Shown here piece after piece: positions 1 to 5,984 of a stretch of DNA of 64,000 nucleotides. Every line of letters starts with the position of its first letter. Within the stretch, counting starts at the first letter, position 1. The position numbers were made by a program, and so were the translations under genes. The notes below the pieces were generated by a model. The model made no database searches, was not told where the DNA came from, and was given only the letters and a program-made list of their open reading frames with translations. This DNA comes from Clostridia bacterium. Its GTDB lineage: Bacteria > Bacillota > Clostridia > Christensenellales > Borkfalkiaceae. The DNA lies in contig CAAGAM010000064.1 of assembly GCA_900767815.1 (NCBI GenBank), positions 1-64,000 of the forward strand, in the 5' to 3' direction.

Positions 1-78
1 GACTACGAACGCTACGGCGAAAGTTTCAAATATGACGGTATAGAAGAATACAGCGACGGCTTAATCGAAATACAATAA
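1..78 (+). CDS. C-terminal end of an ArdA-like antirestriction protein (partial)
   Basis: The first 78 bases read in frame 1 as the last 25 residues of a protein (DYERYGESFKYDG at its start) ending in TAA. The acidic 'DYE-x-(Y/F)-G' signature near the end resembles the tail of ArdA antirestriction proteins, DNA mimics that protect incoming conjugative elements from type I restriction. The gene continues left of the window. The neighbouring PcfJ/PcfK genes fit such a role. Only 25 residues are visible, so the family is an inference; another acidic mobile-element protein is possible. Confidence 0.35.
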   Translation, partial: DYERYGESFKYDGIEEYSDGLIEIQ

Positions 79-91
79 GGAGTTAAAAACT

Positions 92-505
92 ATGAATATT
101 ACAATCGAAAATAAAAAACAAAAAGCAATCGAACTGATGAACAAATTAGACATTTACAAGCCCTACATCAAAGGTTTCAAAGACAAAAACAGCGTTTGTT
201 TCTATGAAAACTTTGGCGGTTTCTGGGCATATCAAGAACCGGAACTTATGGCAAAAATCAAGGAATTTGAAGAAAAACACAACGTGCTTGTATATGCCGT
301 AACACACGAATACACCGAATTTGGCGAATGTTACGACTTTCTTTACATACCCGATTATGAAGAAGAATGGAATGAAATACTTTATCCGCAAGGCAATATG
401 TTTTACGCCTATGCTTACGTTTGGAATGTGGACGACGATTTCTGCTCAGAATTCGGCACGATAGGTATTCGCTCATTCGGCGGCGGCATTAAAAGAGTTA
501 TGTGA
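92..505 (+). CDS. Hypothetical protein of mobile-element type, 137 aa
   Basis: Unrecognised cytoplasmic protein, rich in aromatic and acidic residues (many Tyr, Phe, Trp, Glu), without signal peptide or membrane segment. The start has a good ribosome binding site (AAGGAG about 8 bases upstream). It lies 13 bases after the ArdA-like tail and 8 bases before the next gene, so it belongs to the same plus-strand operon of conjugative-element accessory genes. Acidic aromatic proteins of this size are common next to ArdA and PcfJ/PcfK genes, but no function can be given. Coding is supported by spacing, ribosome binding site and operon position. Confidence 0.6.
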   Translation: MNITIENKKQKAIELMNKLDIYKPYIKGFKDKNSVCFYENFGGFWAYQEPELMAKIKEFEEKHNVLVYAVTHEYTEFGECYDFLYIPDYEEEWNEILYPQGNMFYAYAYVWNVDDDFCSEFGTIGIRSFGGGIKRVM

Positions 506-513
506 GGTAAAAT

Positions 514-831
514 ATGAAAATTTATCTTGTTTTATTTCAGTATTGCACAGACGATTGCGACGGTGTTGAAACTCAAGCCTTTTCAACTTACGAAAAAGCC
601 GTCGAACGTTTTAACGAACTTATTAAAGATGAAAAAACGTCAGACATACGTTGGGCGGCTAACGCCTTTGAAAACGAAAAATTACAACGTAACTATGAAT
701 TAGATCGCAACGATACGTTTATCGACGGTGAAGAACACGAACTTTGGTGGAACTTAACTTGCAAAACGGATTGGTATTTGCACGATTTTATAGAGTTGCG
801 AATTTTGGAGGTGGACTCAGATGAGTTATAA
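514..831 (+). CDS. Hypothetical protein, 105 aa
   Basis: Unrecognised acidic, tryptophan-rich small protein with no membrane segment. The start follows GAGGTAA at good spacing, 8 bases after the preceding stop, and its end overlaps the next gene by 11 bases, a typical coupled operon arrangement. The opening, KIYLVLFQYCTDDCDGVET, followed by 'STYEKAVERFNELI', resembles small beta-alpha accessory proteins of conjugative elements that report on or mimic host proteins, but this is only an impression. Confidence 0.55.
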   Translation: MKIYLVLFQYCTDDCDGVETQAFSTYEKAVERFNELIKDEKTSDIRWAANAFENEKLQRNYELDRNDTFIDGEEHELWWNLTCKTDWYLHDFIELRILEVDSDEL

Positions 832-1006
832 GGCAACGGCACATATTCATTCCCTTAACGGAAAGAAAGCCGAAGTTACCGTACTTGAAAAGGTCGGAGA
901 TAATGATTATATAGTGGATTATAAGGGCATGCGATGTCATGCCCTTTTTAATTGGTTCGTATGCGAATATTACGCAGACGACGTTTACGGGATTGTAGAG
1001 GAGTGA
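821..1006 (+). CDS. Hypothetical small protein, 61 aa
   Basis: Small unrecognised protein starting after a strong GGAGGTG ribosome binding site that lies inside the end of the previous gene. It ends 5 bases before the PcfK-like start, and its last codons (gag gag tga) supply that gene's ribosome binding site. A perfect 9-bp stem followed by a short T run sits inside the coding sequence at 923-949, so the gene may include a transcription attenuator. Predicted mostly beta structure; no known domain recognised. Confidence 0.5.
   Translation: MSYKATAHIHSLNGKKAEVTVLEKVGDNDYIVDYKGMRCHALFNWFVCEYYADDVYGIVEE
923..949 (+). terminator. Terminator-like hairpin inside a coding sequence
   Basis: AAGGGCATG at 923-931 pairs perfectly with CATGCCCTT at 938-946 around a 6-base loop and runs into TTTTT. 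It has the shape of a Rho-independent terminator but lies inside the 61-aa gene, upstream of the PcfK/PcfJ pair. It could attenuate transcription into those genes, or be a chance stem within codons. Confidence 0.45.
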
Positions 1007-1011
1007 TTTTT

Positions 1012-1941
1012 ATGGAACTTAATTTGACGGCAATTACCCCTGCCGAAGAAAAGATTTTGCAATATTTAAAAGAGAATGCGAGCGAAACATTAGCGGAAAA
1101 AATCAATAACGGCACGCCGTTTGAAAAAGACGGTAAACCTTTGCTCAATAAAAAGACTCTTGCAGATTTTATGGAATATGCCTGCGACGAAGCAAGAAAG
1201 ACAGTTGAAAGCGGTTCATCTTCTGCGTGTATCGAAGATTCAGTCGTTTACGGTTGGGCTGTTCATTATTTCGAGGAAGAATCAATCGAAGGCACTTTAT
1301 ATACTCTCGACGGCGAAGAATATAAGCCTGCCGTAAAGGCAAAAAACGCCAAAAAATCGACTTATACGCCCACTTCTGCTCCGAAACAGCAAAATCAGCA
1401 GGCTTCTTTATTCGATATTATTTCACAAGAAAACAACGTTGTCGATACAACAAAACAGGAACAGCCTGTATTTCAAAAAAAAGAAGAGTCGCTCAAGGAA
1501 ACACCAAAGATTGAAATAAAACAACCCCTTTCACCTGTATGTACAGAATACAAAACTTTAAAGGAAAAATATTCGGATTACGTTATCGCTTATCGGCTCG
1601 GAGATTTTTATGAAATACTCGGTAAAGACGCCGTGACTATCGCATCCGAACTTGATTTGACTTTAACGGGACGCGAGTGCGGACTTGCCTACCGTATTCC
1701 TATGGTTGGCTTTCCCTATCACGCCGCAGAATTGTATTTCGGGAAATTAGCGCGAAAACACAATCTTGCTATATGCGAAAACGATAAAGACATACAACTT
1801 ATTGACAAGATAAATATGGATGATAATCGACTTATAGACCAAGATACAGGCGAAATACTCAATCAAAAAGACTATACAACAAACAATATGATAAAAACAC
1901 TTTATTCCATTTTCGGAAACGACATCGAGGTAAAATTATGA
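1012..1941 (+). CDS. PcfK-like protein fused to a MutS domain I (mismatch-recognition fold)
   Basis: A 309-aa two-part protein. Residues about 5-105 look like the PcfK family of conjugative plasmids and integrative elements (motif around 'LADFMEYACDEARK', then 'SVVYGWAVHYFEEESIEG'). After a low-complexity Gln/Lys linker (about 106-175), residues about 178-260 match the N-terminal DNA-binding domain of MutS: 'YRLGDFYEILGKDA' with the Phe-x-Glu mismatch-wedge motif at 199-201, then 'RIPMVGFPYHAAELY' and 'LAICEN'. The ATPase, clamp and lever parts of MutS are absent, so it cannot be a repair MutS. The start was placed at ATG 1012 because GAGGAG precedes it; an upstream ATG in frame at 952 lacks one. 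It overlaps pcfJ by 4 bases (ATGA). A role in protecting or processing transferred DNA is an inference. Confidence 0.75.
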   Translation: MELNLTAITPAEEKILQYLKENASETLAEKINNGTPFEKDGKPLLNKKTLADFMEYACDEARKTVESGSSSACIEDSVVYGWAVHYFEEESIEGTLYTLDGEEYKPAVKAKNAKKSTYTPTSAPKQQNQQASLFDIISQENNVVDTTKQEQPVFQKKEESLKETPKIEIKQPLSPVCTEYKTLKEKYSDYVIAYRLGDFYEILGKDAVTIASELDLTLTGRECGLAYRIPMVGFPYHAAELYFGKLARKHNLAICENDKDIQLIDKINMDDNRLIDQDTGEILNQKDYTTNNMIKTLYSIFGNDIEVKL

Positions 1942-3260
1942 AAGTAGAAAAGATAAAACCCATACCGAAATACATACAAAAAAAGATAAAACGCTATGAC
2001 GATATCCTAAAACCCGAACACACGGGAAGAACACGTTTTTATGCTTACTTCACAAAGAACGACGGGGAACTCGTAAAAGTTACGGTAGCCGTCCGAGAAT
2101 ATAAAAAACTATGGTATTGCAAACCGGTTGTCGTTCACGGCGTTCATTCCGATAAATGTTTCGGCAAAGACATAAAGTTTACATGCATTGCAGGGTATTC
2201 TGTCGGTTGGCACGAACAAGGGATTTCAAAATATCCCGATTGGTATGAAAGCAAAGAATGGGGTTGGGCTATAGACAACTCATTCGACCCTTATGCCCCT
2301 ATTGTCAACCGCGAATATATCTTACAACACTTTCCCGAATACAAATACAGCGCCGTTGACAGATATACAGGCGTGAATGTTTTCAAATACTTGCGACTTT
2401 ACGAAAAATTTCCGCAAATTGAATATCTGACTAAACTCGGATTGCATAATATCGCAATGTCAACGCAAATTTTACGGCTTTGCGGTAAAGATAAAAAGTT
2501 CCGCAAATGGTTGGTTAATAATCGGCAAGATATTGTCTTATCGGACTACTACGTTTCTTCTATCATAAAGGCGTATAAGACCAATAAGCCTATATACGAA
2601 ATAAATAATTTCGCCAAACGCAAAATAAAATTTGATCACGCTGATCGAATCGATAACGTAAAAGCACTTGTGAAAAAGGAAGTCGGCAAGTTTTTGGACT
2701 ATATCGAAAGGCAAAACACAAATTTTTATTCATATAGAGATTATCTCGACGCCTGCCAATATCTCGGCTTAGATATGGACGAAGAAAAGAACCGCTATCC
2801 CCACAACTTCAAACGTTGGCACGATATACGCATAGACGAATATCGCTCCGCAAAAGCATTGAAAGACGAGCAGGAACGCAAGGAGTTTTATGACAAATTC
2901 GCCGCCGTGGCAAACAAGTATTTAGAGCTTGAATACGATAAAAAGTCTGCCTATATGTCGATTATCGCTAAAAATCCGAGCGAATTGACAACAGAAGGCG
3001 AGGCTTTGAATCACTGCGTGGGACGTATGAATTACGATCAGAAATTCGCAAGGGAAGAAACTTTGATATTCTTTATCCGTAATATCTCTTCGCCCGATAT
3101 TCCGTTTGTTACAGTTGAATACTCGCTTGAAAAACACAAGATTTTACAGTGTTACGGCTACCACGACACTAAACCCGATACCGAAGTTTTAAACTATGTA
3201 AATAAGATCTGGCTGCCTTACGCAAACAGAAAAGTTCGTAAAATTCAAAAGGCTGCTTAG
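1938..3260 (+). CDS. PcfJ-like conjugative-element protein
   Basis: A 440-aa protein of the PcfJ family, found beside PcfK on conjugative plasmids and integrative elements of Firmicutes; the biochemical role is unknown. The family signature is clear near the C-terminus: 'ALNHCVGRMNYDQKFA' (about residues 354-370), then 'IFFIRNI..PDIPFVTVEY' and 'ILQCYGYHDTKP', then a Trp-containing end. No signal peptide or membrane segment. Its ATG overlaps the stop of the PcfK-MutS gene (ATGA), with GAGGTAA as ribosome binding site, so the two are translated together and probably act together. Confidence 0.8.
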   Translation: MKVEKIKPIPKYIQKKIKRYDDILKPEHTGRTRFYAYFTKNDGELVKVTVAVREYKKLWYCKPVVVHGVHSDKCFGKDIKFTCIAGYSVGWHEQGISKYPDWYESKEWGWAIDNSFDPYAPIVNREYILQHFPEYKYSAVDRYTGVNVFKYLRLYEKFPQIEYLTKLGLHNIAMSTQILRLCGKDKKFRKWLVNNRQDIVLSDYYVSSIIKAYKTNKPIYEINNFAKRKIKFDHADRIDNVKALVKKEVGKFLDYIERQNTNFYSYRDYLDACQYLGLDMDEEKNRYPHNFKRWHDIRIDEYRSAKALKDEQERKEFYDKFAAVANKYLELEYDKKSAYMSIIAKNPSELTTEGEALNHCVGRMNYDQKFAREETLIFFIRNISSPDIPFVTVEYSLEKHKILQCYGYHDTKPDTEVLNYVNKIWLPYANRKVRKIQKAA

Positions 3261-3281
3261 TCAAAAAAGGAGAAAACCTCT

Positions 3282-3608
3282 ATGAACAACTATTTTCGTA
3301 TCACTGCATACAACCCCGAACATAACATAGGCTTTATAGCCGACTCTTACGGCAAGTTCGAAAAAATATGGCAATTTTCATCGTATTTAATTCAGCACGG
3401 CTGTAAAATAATCGAAGTGAACAACAGCGATAATTTTCTCGATTATAAAAATCTACCGCTTTTAACCAAGCCGTCGGACAAAATCATTATCCGAGCAATG
3501 GAAGAAGGTCGGACAAACTACGTTCCGCACGTCGTGAACGGCATTAACTGTAAAATCGTAGTTATGGGCGATAAGGCATATATCCCGTCTGTAACTGCAC
3601 AACAATAA
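3282..3608 (+). CDS. Hypothetical protein, 108 aa
   Basis: Last gene of the plus-strand mobile operon, 21 bases after pcfJ with an AAAGGAG ribosome binding site. The protein is small, has no membrane segment and no recognised domain. The N-terminal half ('YFRITAYNPEHNIGFIADSYG') resembles small accessory proteins common after PcfJ in Clostridia elements. An inverted repeat at 3642-3671 follows it and may end the operon. Confidence 0.5.
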   Translation: MNNYFRITAYNPEHNIGFIADSYGKFEKIWQFSSYLIQHGCKIIEVNNSDNFLDYKNLPLLTKPSDKIIIRAMEEGRTNYVPHVVNGINCKIVVMGDKAYIPSVTAQQ

Positions 3609-3641
3609 AATCCGTTTAAAAAATTTGTTATAATCGTAATT

Positions 3642-3671
3642 CGCGCGACATTATTTTCGTGCGAATTGCGG
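3642..3671. repeat. Inverted repeat downstream of the mobile operon
   Basis: AATTCGC at the left pairs with GCGAATT at the right, with further inner pairing (CGA/TCG) around an AT-rich loop. It lies between the end of the plus-strand mobile operon and the convergent regulator gene. No T tract follows, so it is a weak terminator candidate or a protein-binding site. Confidence 0.4.
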
Positions 3672-3714
3672 TGCAAATAACAGCAGGCACCTTGTACAAT
3701 CGATATTTAGTTAG

Positions 3715-4047
3715 TTAAAATAAAGACGGAGAGATTTCATTCCCTCCGTCCTTGTTGAAATATTGATACAAATACTCTTGTAATTTCTTATGTGACTTTT
3801 CAATATAAACTCTCGAATAACCTAAATCATACGACACGGATTTTAATGTTCCGCCGTTAAGATAGAGACAAACATAAAGTTTATATAATTTTGCCGGAGC
3901 CAGTTTCATCGCCTCGTTATATTCTTCGGCAAGGCAAACTACTCTGTTTTCTCCGACGATGTTTGCTGCTTTACGAAACATATCGTAATTGACATAGTAA
4001 AACCTTATTTCTTTTAGATCTTTTCTGATTTCTTTTTCTGTTTTCAT
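3715..4047 (-). CDS. Sigma-region-4-like (ArpU-like) small regulator, left copy
   Basis: A 110-aa protein with an N-terminal helix pair ('EIRKDLKEIRFYY'), a middle 'EEYNEAMKLAPAKLYKLYV' helix and a C-terminal helix-turn-helix ('GGTLKSVSYDLGYSRVYI') like region 4 of sigma-70-type or ArpU/RinA-type phage and element regulators. It is clearly homologous to the 100-aa protein at 49780-50082, with the same order of motifs. It is transcribed toward pcfJ, convergent to the mobile operon. No ribosome binding site precedes the ATG; a -10-like TATAAT (4050-4055) lies just upstream, so the mRNA leader, if any, is very short. A hairpin terminator overlaps its last codons. Confidence 0.65.
   Translation of the reverse strand: MKTEKEIRKDLKEIRFYYVNYDMFRKAANIVGENRVVCLAEEYNEAMKLAPAKLYKLYVCLYLNGGTLKSVSYDLGYSRVYIEKSHKKLQEYLYQYFNKDGGNEISPSLF
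3725..3750 (-). terminator. Rho-independent terminator overlapping the end of the left regulator gene
   Basis: On the minus strand GACGGAG at 3744-3750 pairs with CTCCGTC at 3725-3731, followed by TTTATTTT. The stem lies within the last codons of the regulator gene and the T run includes its stop codon. Confidence 0.6.
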
Positions 4048-4131
4048 CGATTATATCTTACATTTTTTCGATGATACAAGTTTTCTGCTATTCCTGCCAT
4101 ATTAATTTAAACACTTTATAGAATCCAATAA

Positions 4132-5895
4132 CTATAACGAAGTTTTACTTATACCCCATAAAATAATGTCTTTTACTATTCCAAATTGAATGGTTTTTAC
4201 TGTTATGGTCAGTTTATCTCCGTCAACATCAAATTCCGCCCAAGTACATGCCGACGAATTCATCGCATAGGCGTATAATGCCTCGTCGTTTTTAAAAACG
4301 TTTCTCGCCTGATTACCCGCAGGTCCGTTCATCACATACAATACGCCGTTCGGATTGTCAATATACGAAACACCGTCGATATCTATCGTTTTTTCCGTAG
4401 CAACAGCGCCGTTCAGACCTATCGGATAAGATCTCGAAATACAGTGATCGTGACCTTGCAATACAAGGTCTACTTTATATTCGGCAAATAAATCGCCGAG
4501 TTGTTTTCTGAGCGAAAGAGCGATTCCGTTTCTACTTTCGTCCGCACCCCATTTCCCTACCGAATACATAGGATTATGAAGAGATACTATCGTCCACTTC
4601 TCTGTCTTTTTGTAAAGTTCGTTTCTAAGCCACTCGTATTGGTCGTCCGAAAGACTACTGCCCGTAAGAACGTTAGTATTCAACATTATGAATTTAACGT
4701 TGCCGTAAGAAAACGAATAATAAAACCCTTTATCGGTCGATTGCTGAGGAATTTTGTAGTTAAAGTGCTTATAGGTCTCGTTATTTCCGTTTCTGTACGA
4801 AGTTTCGTGATTTCCCGATATAGCCATAACGGGTATTTTAGACAGATATTTATAATTCGTATCAAGCATCTCTTTCCAGAAACTTTCGTATTTGGAATAC
4901 TCTACGACGTCACCCGTGTGAATTATCAAATTGCTACCGCCTTGTTCGATTGCTCTGAGTGTTTTACTGAAGTACGATCCCGTTCCGTCGGGAAGGTCGC
5001 CCGACTGAGAATCGCTGACGTGCGAGAATCTGAACTTTTCCGAAGTCGGGTCCATAGTTTTTATTGTTGCAGCCTCCGTCTCCAACCCAAGGTATTTATC
5101 CTCCGCTTTATAGGTATAAACGGTATTCGGTTTCAATTTTATATCGACTTTACAAACATAGTAGACAATCTTCTTATCCGAGCCGTTCACATAAGCGTAT
5201 GATTCTTCTTTCACTATATTTGCGCCCGCTTCTTTCGCTCCATCCGCAAGCGTTCCGCCCTCGCTGTATCTGATTATCGGCATTGCGGGATAATCGCATG
5301 TATTCCAAGTAAAGCCATATTCGCAATTTGCGGCATCGTATAAAGTCATAGTCAAAGAAGTGGGCGTATAGAGCGATTTATCAACGTTTTCATAGTCCTT
5401 GAGAGCCTTGCCCGCAACAAACGTTTCATAGTTATCACCGTCGGGAACACGTCCGCATACACATGATTTTTTATATATTCTCGGTGAATCGTAAGTAGCC
5501 TCCGAAACGAGAAATTTGATATCTGTTACCTCTTTCGTGTACTTATGTTTCGTCTTTGAAACAACCAGTGCTGAATCAGACGCCTCGTAAAGTTTACCGT
5601 TTGCGTAAACGAAATTCTTGCCGCATATATCGCATTTGTAATGCGACTTTACACCTTCTTTTTCGCATGTTGCAAGAATCGTGTTTACCTTTGTATAAAT
5701 ATGCTCGTGGTCGGCGGATTCGGGTTCTTTGAGTCCGTCCGATATACTTTCTTTATCAACGCTTTCACTATCAAAAGATTCGTCACTTATGAAGCCCGAA
5801 GTGCTTGTTCTGTCCGAATCGACTCCACATGCAACGAAAGAGAAACAAATTATAATCGACAACAATAAAGCCGCCGATTTTTTTAAATTAAACAT
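4132..5895 (-). CDS. Lipoprotein metallophosphoesterase (calcineurin/purple acid phosphatase-like)
   Basis: A 587-aa exported lipoprotein: hydrophobic signal with lipobox ending at Cys23 ('CFSFVAC'), a Ser/Asp-rich linker, then a His/Cys-rich module ('CDICGKNFVY') like those of the neighbouring 895-aa protein. A fibronectin-like domain of the purple-acid-phosphatase type follows, then a metallophosphoesterase domain with all metal-binding blocks: 'SHVSDSQSG', 'HTGDVVEY', 'SGNHE', 'SLHNP' and 'LQGHDHC'. It should hydrolyse phosphoesters outside the cell; phosphorylated glycans or scavenged phosphate are plausible substrates. It is the last gene of the minus-strand operon starting near 15.8 kb, separated from the previous gene by a stem-loop. 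Ribosome binding site AGGAG is present. Confidence 0.85.
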   Translation of the reverse strand: MFNLKKSAALLLSIIICFSFVACGVDSDRTSTSGFISDESFDSESVDKESISDGLKEPESADHEHIYTKVNTILATCEKEGVKSHYKCDICGKNFVYANGKLYEASDSALVVSKTKHKYTKEVTDIKFLVSEATYDSPRIYKKSCVCGRVPDGDNYETFVAGKALKDYENVDKSLYTPTSLTMTLYDAANCEYGFTWNTCDYPAMPIIRYSEGGTLADGAKEAGANIVKEESYAYVNGSDKKIVYYVCKVDIKLKPNTVYTYKAEDKYLGLETEAATIKTMDPTSEKFRFSHVSDSQSGDLPDGTGSYFSKTLRAIEQGGSNLIIHTGDVVEYSKYESFWKEMLDTNYKYLSKIPVMAISGNHETSYRNGNNETYKHFNYKIPQQSTDKGFYYSFSYGNVKFIMLNTNVLTGSSLSDDQYEWLRNELYKKTEKWTIVSLHNPMYSVGKWGADESRNGIALSLRKQLGDLFAEYKVDLVLQGHDHCISRSYPIGLNGAVATEKTIDIDGVSYIDNPNGVLYVMNGPAGNQARNVFKNDEALYAYAMNSSACTWAEFDVDGDKLTITVKTIQFGIVKDIILWGISKTSL

Positions 5896-5918
5896 ATCGT
5901 CTTTTTCTCCTGTTTTTT

Positions 5919-5951
5919 AGGGGCGAATATGGTTTTTCCGTATCCGCCCCT
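5919..5951 (-). other. Intercistronic stem-loop
   Basis: AGGGGCGaATAtGG pairs with CCgTATcCGCCCCT around a TTTTT loop. No T tract follows on the minus strand; instead the downstream gene's ribosome binding site comes next. It is more like an mRNA processing or stabilising element than a terminator. Confidence 0.5.
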
Positions 5952-5984
5952 CTGTTGTTTTGTTTTAGTTTTTACCGTTTCTTA

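Noticed and set aside
1012..1941. A MutS mismatch-repair gene
   Set aside because: Only the N-terminal domain I is present. The core, clamp and ATPase domains are missing and the rest is PcfK-like.
4050..4079. TTGTAT-18-TATAAT promoter for the left regulator
   Set aside because: The -10 ends 2 bases before the ATG, so the transcript would begin inside the gene. The match may be chance, so it is mentioned only in the gene entry.
5919..5951. A Rho-independent terminator between the 895-aa and 587-aa genes
   Set aside because: On the transcribed strand the stem is followed by AAAAAACAGGAG, not by T, and this holds the next ribosome binding site.
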